Origin: JBBQER01 sp052148155
GTDB lineage: Bacteria > Actinomycetota > Acidimicrobiia > IMCC26256 > PALSA-610
Direction: 5' to 3'
NCBI GenBank assembly: GCA_052148155.1
Contig: JBKQIY010000197.1
Span: 1 to 61,528, forward strand
Length of the DNA: 61,528 nt
Shown piece by piece: positions 24,579 to 32,436 of the stretch. The stretch's first letter is position 1; the number at the start of each line of letters is the position of its first letter. Under the pieces are notes generated by a model, which saw only the letters and a program-made list of their open reading frames with translations, made no database searches and was not told where the DNA came from. The position numbers and the translations under genes were made by a program.

Positions 24579-25222
24579 GACCGAAATTGTAACAAGTCGA
24601 TTCGGCCTGGGTTTGATGGAAGCCGACCGACGTTGCGAACGTACCTGGCGTGTCGGGCGAGCGGATTGTCAGCGATCTGTCAGCACGACTCGCGCGGACG
24701 GGCCCCACGAGGACACACATCCAGCAGCAAGTGGGGTCATAACCCTGAGTAACGTTGTCAGGGCCGCACCGGCAGACACGACATCTAACGGGGGTAGGCC
24801 TGCTCATAGCCCGAAGGTCGCCGGTTCAGCAGTATCCGCTTCCGGTTCGGACTTGAACGTTCTCCTACCTCTGCGGTGGTAGTCGAGGTCTTTGAGCCAT
24901 CGCTCGGCCGGGTTCACGCGCACGCATCATGCTTCGCTCTGGACGCTTTGCCCGGGAGCAGATCCGCCCAGATCGACGGACGTGCGCCGGCTCGCCCTGA
25001 CCGCGCGCGGCATCGAAACCCGCCGAACGTTGGCGGACACGGCACGAGGCGCGGCGCGTCGTGCCGCGCGGAACACGCGCAGTGTCGGAACCTGACCCGC
25101 GCGGTGGCGAGCAGTTCGGCGCAGTGCCGGCTGCGGTCGTGGGGACCGCGACGGCGATGTTGGCCCGGACGGTGAGCGGCGGGTCTGACGCTCGTCGCCT
25201 GCCCGCGCACGCCACGGCGTAG
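24579..25222. other. 644-base stretch without a convincing gene
   Basis: No reading frame here has protein-like composition over more than about 30 codons. The left half (to about 24880) has lower GC, like the membrane-protein gene beside it; the right half is GC-rich. A short minus-strand fragment near 24918-24823, starting VNPAERWLKDLDYHRRG, looks protein-like but ends after about 31 codons and could be the remnant of a lost gene. No repeats, integrase or complete tRNA were seen. Confidence 0.4.
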
Positions 25223-25846
25223 CTACTCGGAGATCCAGCCGTGGTCGAGCGCGTCGTCGATGAGGGTACGTGCCGCGGTCCACAGGTCCGGTGCCCCGTC
25301 GGCGATGTGCGCGTTGTAGCCGCGGGCGCGCTCAGCGGTGATCCCATGCTCGGCCCAGACGTTGCCGCGATTGGCATGGTTGAACAGCAATGGCGCGAGG
25401 CGGTCGACCGAATGGGCGAACCGGGCCTCCGGTGTCGCGCTCGCTTCGAACTCGTCCCAGCGCGCGCGCAGGCGAGTCCCTATGTCTCCGGGGATGAGCG
25501 CGAAGAGGCGGTCGGCGGCGCGCGTTTCGAGTTCCGCTTTGCGCGCCCGGGCCGAGTCGTCGTACACGAAGGTGTCGCCGGCGTCGATCTCGACGAGATC
25601 ATGCACGAGGAGCATCTCGACGACACGTGCGACGTCGAGCGGTACTGCGCTGTACGGCGCGAGCACGAGAGCCATCAGTGCCAGATGCCAGGAGTGCTCG
25701 CCGCTGTTCTCGCGGCGCGAGCCGTCGGTGATCGAGTTGCGCCGAAGCACCAACTTCAAAGAGTCGGCCTCGAGCACGAAACGCAACCGCGCCGCGAGGT
25801 CGGAGTCGAGCGCTTCGAGCGCCGCGGCCGTATGTTCAGGAATCAC
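25223..25846 (-). CDS. HD-domain hydrolase (YfbR/5'-nucleotidase-like)
   Basis: A 207-residue HD-domain protein. ENSGEHSWHLALMALVL (about 46-62) supplies the first His, LLVHDLVEIDAGDTF (about 79-93) the HD pair, and RFAHSVDRLAPLLFNHANRG the last Asp, which completes the H...HD...D metal site. This layout is that of the YfbR/HDDC2 family of metal-dependent 5'-deoxynucleotidases. GTG 25846 lies only four bases from the ccdA stop, so it is probably co-transcribed with ccdA, although no functional link is evident. Confidence 0.85.
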   Translation of the reverse strand: MIPEHTAAALEALDSDLAARLRFVLEADSLKLVLRRNSITDGSRRENSGEHSWHLALMALVLAPYSAVPLDVARVVEMLLVHDLVEIDAGDTFVYDDSARARKAELETRAADRLFALIPGDIGTRLRARWDEFEASATPEARFAHSVDRLAPLLFNHANRGNVWAEHGITAERARGYNAHIADGAPDLWTAARTLIDDALDHGWISE

Positions 25847-25850
25847 ATGT

Positions 25851-26639
25851 TCAGCCTAAGTTGACGAGCCACTCCAGGTGCACGTCGGTCAGGAGATGTT
25901 CGAGGTCGACGGTCAGCCGGCTGAGCTCGTCGAACATGAGCAGTAGGCCGAACGCACCGAGCACGAGCGCCGAAGTCACAACGACGAGCGCGAAGTGGCG
26001 CTTGACCCAGCCGATCGCGCCGCCGACCCGATGCAGCGCGAGACCGGTGACAAGAAACGGCAGCCCGAGGCCGACCGAGTAGGCCGCCAGCAACGTGGCG
26101 CCTGCCCAGACACGCTGTTGGGTGGCGGCGATCCCGAGAATTGATCCGAGGATTGGGCCCAGACATGGCGACCAGCCGAAGCCGAACGCGGCGCCGGCGA
26201 CGAGGGGTGCGGCCGCGCCGAATCGGCCGAGCGCCGGATGGAACCGTTTCTCTTGGTACAGCCACGGCGCACGCAAGAACATCGATCCGAGGAGGAACAA
26301 CGCCATCGCGAGCATGACCGCACCCGAGATGCGGGTGAGGATGTCCTGATGGGTGCGCAGCGGCTGGCCGATCCCTGACGCGGTGAGTCCGAGGAGGACG
26401 AACACGGTTCCGAATCCGGCGATGAACAGGGCCGTGGTCCCAACGATTCGGCGGGTGTGCGCCGAAGGGCCGTCCTCGAGTGTCGCGATGTCGAGCCCAG
26501 TCACGACCGATAGGTAGCCCGGCACCAGCGGCAGCACGCACGGCGACAAGAACGACACGACGCCGCCGCCGACCGCGGCGAGGTAGGCCAGCACGTTGAC
26601 GTCGCTGATTCGCGATCCGAGTGCCAGCATCCCAGCCAT
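25851..26639 (-). CDS. ccdA: Cytochrome c biogenesis protein CcdA (DsbD-like thiol transporter)
   Basis: A 262-residue membrane protein with six predicted helices and the two conserved Cys segments: FLSPCVLPLVPGYLS (about 30-44) and GWSPCLGPILGSILG (about 155-169). CcdA moves reducing equivalents from cytoplasmic thioredoxin across the membrane to extracytoplasmic thiols, for cytochrome c maturation or disulfide control. No other ccs/resABC gene is next to it, so it may serve a general role. The penultimate sense codons are TTA GGC; TTA is very rare in this genome. Confidence 0.88.
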   Translation of the reverse strand: MAGMLALGSRISDVNVLAYLAAVGGGVVSFLSPCVLPLVPGYLSVVTGLDIATLEDGPSAHTRRIVGTTALFIAGFGTVFVLLGLTASGIGQPLRTHQDILTRISGAVMLAMALFLLGSMFLRAPWLYQEKRFHPALGRFGAAAPLVAGAAFGFGWSPCLGPILGSILGIAATQQRVWAGATLLAAYSVGLGLPFLVTGLALHRVGGAIGWVKRHFALVVVTSALVLGAFGLLLMFDELSRLTVDLEHLLTDVHLEWLVNLG

Positions 26640-26724
26640 ACCCCATTCTGTGCGATCGGCCCCGGCGGGCCTTCATCAGTAGGCTCCGAGCGGACCGAGT
26701 TGTTGCAGCCGAAGGGACGGGTTC

Positions 26725-27528
26725 GTGAGCCGCGTACAGGATCTGTTCGACCTTTCCGACCGGGTTGCGGTACTCACAGGCGTCGGAAGCGGGATCGGGA
26801 AGGCGACCGCGTCGCTGCTGTCGGCGGCCGGGGCCACGATCGTCGGCGGTGACATCGACGAGGCCGGCGCCCAGGCCACAGCCGACGAGATCAAAGCCGA
26901 CGGCGGGAGCGCGATCGTTCGTCGCGTCGATGTCACCCGACGAGCCGACGTCGATGCGCTCGTCGACCTCGCGGCGTCGGAACACGGACGCGTCGACATT
27001 GTCGGCAACATTGCCGGCGTCCCGCACAACAAGCTCGTCGCGGAGTGCACCGACGAGGAGTTCGAACGTATCCTTGCCATCAACCTGAAGAGCGTGTTCT
27101 ACGGCTGTCAGGCCGCGATCCGACACATGATTCCGCAGGGTTCGGGCTGCATCGTCAACATCGCGTCGGGCGCCATCGACACTCCGGCACCGACCCTTGC
27201 GTGCTACGGCATGACCAAAGCCGCGGTGACGATGCTCACCAAGACGCTCGCGACCGAGGTCGGACGCCACGGCATCCGGGTCAATGCCATTGCGCCAGGC
27301 ATGATCCTCACCAACTTCTCCCGTCACAACTTCGTCGACGAGCAGGGCAACGTGATCCCCGAGAAGTTGGAGCAGTACCACAAACGCGCCGGCGCGATGG
27401 CGCCGCTGGGCCGCTCGGGCGAAGCGCAAGATGTGGCGCGGTCGTTCCTCTACCTCGTCTCCGACGCAGCCGCGTTCATCACCGGCCAGATCGAACGTCC
27501 CAACGGCGGCGTCTCCATGCCTTGGTGA
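26725..27528 (+). CDS. Short-chain dehydrogenase/reductase
   Basis: A 267-residue classical SDR with cofactor motif TGVGSGIGKATASLL (about 18-32), NIAG in place of NNAG, catalytic Ser in IVNIASGAI and YGMTKAA (Tyr/Lys at about 158-162), and a C-terminal TGQIERPNGGVSMPW. The residue after strand two is Asp (GGDIDEAG), which favours NAD. GTG 26725 is preceded by a purine-rich stretch. The substrate cannot be assigned. It is convergent with the carboxypeptidase gene, with 31 bases between stops. Confidence 0.85.
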   Translation: MSRVQDLFDLSDRVAVLTGVGSGIGKATASLLSAAGATIVGGDIDEAGAQATADEIKADGGSAIVRRVDVTRRADVDALVDLAASEHGRVDIVGNIAGVPHNKLVAECTDEEFERILAINLKSVFYGCQAAIRHMIPQGSGCIVNIASGAIDTPAPTLACYGMTKAAVTMLTKTLATEVGRHGIRVNAIAPGMILTNFSRHNFVDEQGNVIPEKLEQYHKRAGAMAPLGRSGEAQDVARSFLYLVSDAAAFITGQIERPNGGVSMPW

Positions 27529-27559
27529 CGGGCGGCACCCCCGCTCGGGTGACGAACGG

Positions 27560-28975
27560 TTAGTTGAGGCCGAGGAAGTCGGTTTTCTGTCCGCCGTCGG
27601 TATCGGCCGGACTGTCTTGTCTTGTGAGGTCGATGTAGTTGCGTTTGACCCGCACACGCGACTCGACCGGCGGACCGACACGGGTGCCGGTGCGGTAGCG
27701 GCCGTCGACCACAGGCAGGCTCCCGCTCCGCATCGCTTTCGCGCGCGCCCGACGGCGGGCGTTGCGCCGCGCGCGCCGACGTTTGACCGCTCGGCGTCGG
27801 AACCAGACGCATGCGACGATGACCACCACGAGGACGAGCGCGACTCGGGTCGGTGTGAACACGCCGCCGCCGCCATGGCGCGCGGCATGCCGCGCCGCGA
27901 TGTTCGTGGTGGCGGCGATAGAGGCCGGGATTCCCGAGGCCAGCATCCCCCGCTGCGCGCCTGCGGTCGAGGCGGCCGGATGCGTCGGGGTCCTGGTCGT
28001 CGTGGTGCCCGCAAGCTTCGTGAAGCCTGCCCGCGCCGTGACTCGGGTTTCGTACGGCGAGACTCGGACCGGCGGGAGAAAGATGCCGGTCGTCGCGACC
28101 GGTGGCTTTTGCCAGCATTGGTCGAGGAGCGACGCGGCCCACGTGTAGCCGCTGTCGACCGATCCGAGGATCACCGCGATGCACTGGCGGCCGTTGCGTT
28201 TGGCTGTTGCGACCAGGGTGTGATCGGCGATCTCGGTGTAGCCGGTTTTGAACCCGTTCGCGTCTTCGTAGCCGAAGCCGTTGTCGGGCAGGAACTTGTC
28301 GTGATTGGTGAGCTCGTGTTGCACGCCGGCCGGGTCGGTGAAATCGAACGTTCTGGTGTCGGCCCAGTGTGCGATCGCGGGCACGGTCAGCGCGTTGCGG
28401 GTCGCGATCGCGAGGTCGTACGCGCTCGTTTTCGGTCCGCCCTCGTAGGAGGTGGCGTCTGTGAGTCCGGCCGGGTCGCCCCACGTGCTGTCTCGCATGC
28501 CGTACCGGCGCGCGGTCGAGTTCAGGTCGGCGGCGAATCCGCTGATGCTTCCCCCGACGGTCTCAGCGATCGCGTACGCAGCGTCGTTGGCCGACACCAT
28601 CATCATCGACGCCATCATCTCTCGGAACGGCCAGCGCGAACCGGCCGGCATCCCGATCTTCATCGCCTCGCGGTTGGCGGCATTGGCACTGACGGTGATG
28701 ATCGCGTTCGGCGCCAGCCGTTCGACCGCCACGAGCGCTGTCATGATCTTGGCCGTACTCGCCGGCGGCAGCGCCTCGTGAATGTTGCGACCAGTGATCA
28801 CGGCGCCGGTGCCGGCGTCGACCAAGATGTACGCCTCCGGCGGCGGGGTTCCCGGGTCGGCGTGGGCAGGGATCGCGGCGACGCCGGCCCAGCCCGCGAC
28901 CATGATCGCAGCCGTGATCAGCGCGCCGGTGAGCCGGAGTACCCGGCGTCGTGCCGGGCGGGCGTCGCCATGCAT
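27560..28975 (-). CDS. D-alanyl-D-alanine carboxypeptidase (S11 family) with C-terminal anchor
   Basis: A 471-residue exported S11 enzyme: signal peptide (about 8-39, ending PAHAD), then ASTAKIM (Ser73-Lys76), SAN (128-130) and KTG (243-245), so the active site is complete. It removes the terminal D-Ala of peptidoglycan stems. After about residue 300 comes a Thr/Ala-rich linker, a transmembrane segment (about 372-390, VALVLVVVIVACVWF) and a very basic cytoplasmic tail starting RRRAVKRRRARRNARRRARA. This gives a membrane-anchored topology with a charged tail of about 80 residues; amphipathic C-terminal anchors are the commoner form. The tail might contact nucleic acid or anionic lipid. Confidence 0.9.
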   Translation of the reverse strand: MHGDARPARRRVLRLTGALITAAIMVAGWAGVAAIPAHADPGTPPPEAYILVDAGTGAVITGRNIHEALPPASTAKIMTALVAVERLAPNAIITVSANAANREAMKIGMPAGSRWPFREMMASMMMVSANDAAYAIAETVGGSISGFAADLNSTARRYGMRDSTWGDPAGLTDATSYEGGPKTSAYDLAIATRNALTVPAIAHWADTRTFDFTDPAGVQHELTNHDKFLPDNGFGYEDANGFKTGYTEIADHTLVATAKRNGRQCIAVILGSVDSGYTWAASLLDQCWQKPPVATTGIFLPPVRVSPYETRVTARAGFTKLAGTTTTRTPTHPAASTAGAQRGMLASGIPASIAATTNIAARHAARHGGGGVFTPTRVALVLVVVIVACVWFRRRAVKRRRARRNARRRARAKAMRSGSLPVVDGRYRTGTRVGPPVESRVRVKRNYIDLTRQDSPADTDGGQKTDFLGLN

Positions 28976-29098
28976 GGCAGGTCAGGCTAGGCGCCACCGG
29001 CCGCGAAAACGGGTTCAGGTCACGATCGGTGTCGGGGCTGCGTCCGGTATGGCGGAATCGAGCCGAATCGTCTGTGGTCCCCGCGCGAGGATGGGGGA

Positions 29099-30292
29099 GT
29101 GGGACGTATCTCTGCGCGGATCGCCGCGATCAACGAATCGGCAACCCTGGCGGTCGACGCCAAGGCCAAGGCGCTCAAGGCTGCCGGCGAGAACGTGATC
29201 GGTTTCGGTGCCGGCGAGCCCGACTTTCCGACGCCTGACGCGATCGTCGACGCCGCGATCGCGGCCGCGCGAGAGCCGCGCTATCACCACTATTCGCCGA
29301 CGGCTGGGCTTGCGGAGCTGCGGGCCGCGATCGCGCATAAGACCAAACGCGACTCCGGCGTCGAATGCGCCGCCGACCAGGTTGTCGTCACCAACGGCGG
29401 CAAGCACGCCGTGTACAACACGTTCCAGGTGCTCTGCGACCCGGGCGACGAAGTGTTGTTGCCTGCGCCGTACTGGACGTCGTATCCCGAGAGCATCACG
29501 CTCGGGGGAGGCGTCCCCGTGGTCCTTCCGACCACTGAAGTGACCGGTTTTCGCGTTGCCATCGAGCAGCTGGACGAGGCGGTGACGCCGCGCACGAAGG
29601 CGTTGCTGTTCGTGTCGCCGAGCAACCCGACCGGCGCGGTGTACCCGCCCGACGAGGTCGAGGCGATCGGACGCTGGGCGGTCGATCGGGGTATCTGGGT
29701 CGTGACCGACGAGATCTACGAGCACCTCACCTACGACGGTCATGTCTTCTCGTCGATGCCGGGACTCGTTCCCGAGCTGGCCGACCGATGTGTGATCCTC
29801 AACGGTGTCGCAAAGACGTACGCGATGACAGGTTGGCGCGTCGGCTGGATGATCGGTCCCCGTGACGTCATCGCGGCAGCGACCAACCTCCAGTCCCATT
29901 CCACCTCGAACGTGTCGAACGTCGCGCAAGCGGCGGCGCTGGCCGCGGTCGGCGGCGACCTCGAGGCGGTCGGTCGTATGCGCGAGGCGTTCGCGCGTCG
30001 AGGCAAAATGATGTTCGAGCTGCTCTCAGGGATTCCGGGCGTCACCTGCCTCGAGCCTCAGGGCGCGTTCTACTGCTTTCCTTCCTTCGAGGGTGTGCTG
30101 GGACGCCAGATCGGCGGACGGCGACCGCAGACCTCACTCGAGTTGTGCGAAGCGCTGCTCGAGGTCGCGAAAGTCGCGATCGTTCCCGGCGAGGCGTTCG
30201 GTGCCCCGGGATACGCGCGGTTGAGCTTCGCCCTCGGCGACGACGACCTCGGCGAGGGCATGCGCCGCATCGCCGACGTGCTCGCACCCTGA
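29099..30292 (+). CDS. aspC: Aspartate aminotransferase (class I PLP enzyme)
   Basis: A 397-residue class I aminotransferase of the prokaryotic I-gamma subgroup. Motifs are GAGEPDFPTPD (about 37-47), TNGGKHAVYN, SPSNPTGAVY (about 173-182), TDEIYEHLTYDG, and the PLP-binding NGVAKTYAMTGWRVGWM with Lys239; a C-terminal Arg lies in ARLSFALGD. It converts aspartate and 2-oxoglutarate to oxaloacetate and glutamate in the cytosol; some members also act on prephenate. The start is GTG 29099, with a GGATGGGGGA ribosome site. It precedes serA on the same strand but 127 bases apart. Confidence 0.9.
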   Translation: MGRISARIAAINESATLAVDAKAKALKAAGENVIGFGAGEPDFPTPDAIVDAAIAAAREPRYHHYSPTAGLAELRAAIAHKTKRDSGVECAADQVVVTNGGKHAVYNTFQVLCDPGDEVLLPAPYWTSYPESITLGGGVPVVLPTTEVTGFRVAIEQLDEAVTPRTKALLFVSPSNPTGAVYPPDEVEAIGRWAVDRGIWVVTDEIYEHLTYDGHVFSSMPGLVPELADRCVILNGVAKTYAMTGWRVGWMIGPRDVIAAATNLQSHSTSNVSNVAQAAALAAVGGDLEAVGRMREAFARRGKMMFELLSGIPGVTCLEPQGAFYCFPSFEGVLGRQIGGRRPQTSLELCEALLEVAKVAIVPGEAFGAPGYARLSFALGDDDLGEGMRRIADVLAP

Positions 30293-30419
30293 CCGGTTCG
30301 GCGCGTCGGGCATGCGGACCGAGCGCCGACTGCGGCACGGTCGACGCCGAGGTCGTGGCCCGAATGTCGTTGGTCGGATAGCACGCCACGCCTGGATGCC
30401 TCGCTAGCCTCGCATCACT

Positions 30420-32006
30420 ATGGCTTCCCGCGTCCTTGTCACCGAACCGCTCGCCGATCGCGGTCTCGACGCGATGCGTGCGGCCGGGCTCGACGTCGTG
30501 GTCAAGACGGGTCTGACCCCCGAGGAACTCTGCGCCGCGTTGGCAGGCGTCGCGGCGCTGGTGATCCGGAGCGCGACACAGGTGACCGCCGACGTGCTCG
30601 CGGCCGGGACCGACCTTGTCGTCGTCGGCCGAGCGGGTATCGGTCTCGACAACGTCGACGTCGGCGAAGCGACACGGCGCGGCGTCATGGTTGTGAACGC
30701 ACCGACGTCGAACATCTTGTCGGCAGCCGAGCACACCATGGCGTTGCTGCTGGCCCAGGCGCGCAACGTGCCGCAGGCCAACGCCGACCTGCATGCAGGG
30801 CGGTGGAACCGGTCGAAATGGGAGGGCGTCGAGCTCCACGGCAAAACACTCGGGATCGTCGGTCTCGGTCGCGTCGGCGTGCTCGTGGCGCAGCGCGCGC
30901 ACGCGTTCGGGATGCGGCTCGTCGCGTACGACCCCTTCGTCAGTCCCGATCGAGCCCGACAGTTGGGCGTGCAGCTCGTCGACACGATGATCGATCTGGT
31001 CGCGGCGAGCGATTTCGTCACGATCCATGCGACCAAGACGCCGGACACGATCGGTCTGGTGAATGCCGATGTGCTCGCGCATGCCAAGCCGGGAATGCGT
31101 CTCGTGAACGCGGGTCGGGGCGGCATCGTCGACGAGGAAGCGCTCGCCGACGCGGTACGCGACGGGCGTCTGGGCGGCGCCGCGATCGACACGTTCGCAC
31201 AGGAGCCCACCACTGCGTCTGCCCTGTTCGAGCTTGACAATGTCGTCGTGACACCGCACCTCGGTGCGTCGACCGCTGAGGCGCAGGACAAGGCCGGTGA
31301 GACAATCGCCGAGCAGGTCGTGCTCGCGCTGCGAGGCGACTTCGTTCCGTTTGCGGTCAACGTCGCCGCGTCGGAGGCGTCGGAGATCGTACGACCGTTC
31401 CTGCCGCTCGCCGAACGGCTCGGGCGGTTGTTTTCCGGGCTCGCGGGCGGTGCGCCGGAAACGCTCGAAGTGTTCTACGAGGGCGAGATCGCCGACTACG
31501 ACTGTCGTGTCCTGACCCTGTCGATCCTCAAGGGCGTACTCGGACCGGCTGTCGACGAGCCCGTCACGTTCGTGAACGCACCCCAGCTTGCCGAAGCGCG
31601 TGGCATCCGGGTGGTCGAAACCAAATCGGCCGACGCGCGCAACTATGTGAACCTCATCGAGGTGAAGGGCACGTTCGGGGGACGCGTCGCGCAAGCTGCC
31701 GGGACGTTGTTCGGCAAGCAGCAAGGACCGCGCATCGTCGGAATCGACGAGCACACGGTCGACCTGCCGCCGGCGCGCTACATGCTGGTGGTGCACAACT
31801 CCGACACCCCCGGGATGATCGGTGCGGTCACAAGCCAGCTCGGCAAAGCGAACGTGAACATCTCAGATATGGGTGTCGGTCGCAGCCCGAGTGGCGAAGC
31901 CGCACTGATGGTGCTCGCCACCGACTCGCCCGTGTCGGCCGAAACTGTCGGCCGGGTCGCCGCCGAGCCGGGCGTGCAGTCCGCCCGCGCGATCGATCTC
32001 GGCTAG
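30420..32006 (+). CDS. serA: D-3-phosphoglycerate dehydrogenase
   Basis: A 528-residue long-form SerA: substrate and NAD domains (1 to about 315; GKTLGIVGLGRVGVLVA, with the active-site Arg in NAGRGGIVDEEAL, Glu in DTFAQEP and His in TPHLGAST), an intervening ASB domain (about 320-450), and a C-terminal ACT domain (YMLVVHNSDTPGMIGAV...). It makes 3-phosphohydroxypyruvate, the first step of serine synthesis. The ACT and ASB domains are the usual sites for serine feedback inhibition in actinobacterial enzymes. It sits directly upstream of the leucine cluster but is separated from it by a minus-strand small gene. Confidence 0.93.
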   Translation: MASRVLVTEPLADRGLDAMRAAGLDVVVKTGLTPEELCAALAGVAALVIRSATQVTADVLAAGTDLVVVGRAGIGLDNVDVGEATRRGVMVVNAPTSNILSAAEHTMALLLAQARNVPQANADLHAGRWNRSKWEGVELHGKTLGIVGLGRVGVLVAQRAHAFGMRLVAYDPFVSPDRARQLGVQLVDTMIDLVAASDFVTIHATKTPDTIGLVNADVLAHAKPGMRLVNAGRGGIVDEEALADAVRDGRLGGAAIDTFAQEPTTASALFELDNVVVTPHLGASTAEAQDKAGETIAEQVVLALRGDFVPFAVNVAASEASEIVRPFLPLAERLGRLFSGLAGGAPETLEVFYEGEIADYDCRVLTLSILKGVLGPAVDEPVTFVNAPQLAEARGIRVVETKSADARNYVNLIEVKGTFGGRVAQAAGTLFGKQQGPRIVGIDEHTVDLPPARYMLVVHNSDTPGMIGAVTSQLGKANVNISDMGVGRSPSGEAALMVLATDSPVSAETVGRVAAEPGVQSARAIDLG

Positions 32007-32013
32007 ATCTCGG

Positions 32014-32181
32014 CTAGATCTGGCGTTCCGGTCGAGGGATCGGCGGAAATGGAAATGGGCCCGAATCCGACGCGCGGTCGTGGGTCGACGCGCGGACGCG
32101 TGCCTGCCACCCCCGCCATCCGGCGTACGCCAGTCCGGCGACGATCCCCGTTCTGAGCACCCGCTTGGGTCCGGCGCGCAT
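32014..32181 (-). CDS. Small single-helix membrane protein (55 residues)
   Basis: ATG 32181 to TAG 32014 encodes 55 residues: a basic start (MRAGPKRVLR), a short hydrophobic helix with GIVAGLAYAGWRGWQA (about 12-27), an Arg-rich stretch and a Pro-rich tail ending PFPFPPIPRPERQI. Codon third positions are almost all G or C, and the amino acid pattern is that of a real small membrane protein rather than chance. It lies tail-to-tail with serA, whose end is followed by a 14-base direct repeat (GATCTCGGCTA twice) that also carries this gene's stop codon. Function unknown. Confidence 0.5.
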   Translation of the reverse strand: MRAGPKRVLRTGIVAGLAYAGWRGWQARVRASTHDRASDSGPFPFPPIPRPERQI

Positions 32182-32235
32182 CTCCCAATGCTCTCATGCA
32201 CGACCGACGAACGCCGACATGAGACGGCGAAACGT

Positions 32236-32263
32236 TTGACGCGAGTGCCGATCGCGCTAGAGT
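32236..32263 (+). promoter_or_regulatory. Promoter of the leuA leader transcript
   Basis: TTGACG (32236-32241) and TAGAGT (32258-32263) are separated by 16 bases and fit a primary sigma factor promoter. The predicted start of transcription, about seven bases after the -10 element, falls within a few bases of the leader-peptide ATG at 32273. The leader would therefore be translated from a nearly leaderless mRNA. Confidence 0.6.
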
Positions 32264-32272
32264 GAGGTCCGT

Positions 32273-32338
32273 ATGCGCAAGGAGACGACGCCGCAGATCA
32301 CGCAGCCCTCGCCGCTGCTGGGCCTCCTTCTTACGTAA
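32273..32338 (+). CDS. leuA leader peptide (attenuator, leucine-rich)
   Basis: A 21-codon open frame from ATG 32273 to TAA 32336-32338. It ends PSPLLGLLLT, with five Leu codons in a six-codon run (CTG CTG GGC CTC CTT CTT). CTT is an uncommon codon in this genome, which should make stalling sensitive to charged tRNA-Leu. It is followed after 30 bases by a terminator hairpin (32369-32399) and then leuA, which is the classical layout of ribosome-mediated attenuation. When leucine is scarce the ribosome would pause on the Leu codons and prevent the terminator from forming. Confidence 0.85.
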   Translation: MRKETTPQITQPSPLLGLLLT

Positions 32339-32368
32339 GCGCGGGCGCCAATCGGTGCTCGCGCTCGA

Positions 32369-32399
32369 CCCTCCGTGCCGATCGGCCCGGAGGGTTTTT
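32369..32399 (+). terminator. leuA attenuator terminator
   Basis: The stem CCCTCCG/CGGAGGG, with an inner palindrome GCCGATCGGC, is followed by TTTTT at 32395-32399. It lies between the Leu leader peptide and leuA, so transcripts that end here never reach leuA. The upstream segment ATCGGTGC (32351-32358) can pair with GTGCCGAT (32375-32382) within the left half of the terminator and is the likely antiterminator strand (inference; no folding was run). Confidence 0.8.
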
Positions 32400-32436
32400 C
32401 GTTGCGGTGAAACCCCGACAGACCCGGGAGGGCGAC

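Noticed and set aside
24816..24828. GGTCGCCGGTTCA, like the 5' half of a tRNA T-arm, possibly an attachment-site scar
   Set aside because: The complementary T-stem half is missing, no acceptor stem or integrase is nearby, and a match of this length can arise by chance.
24804..24924. Short minus-strand frame starting VNPAERWLKDLDYHRRG
   Set aside because: It ends after about 31 codons, has no convincing ribosome site, and I could not link it to a family. Mentioned only as a possible remnant.
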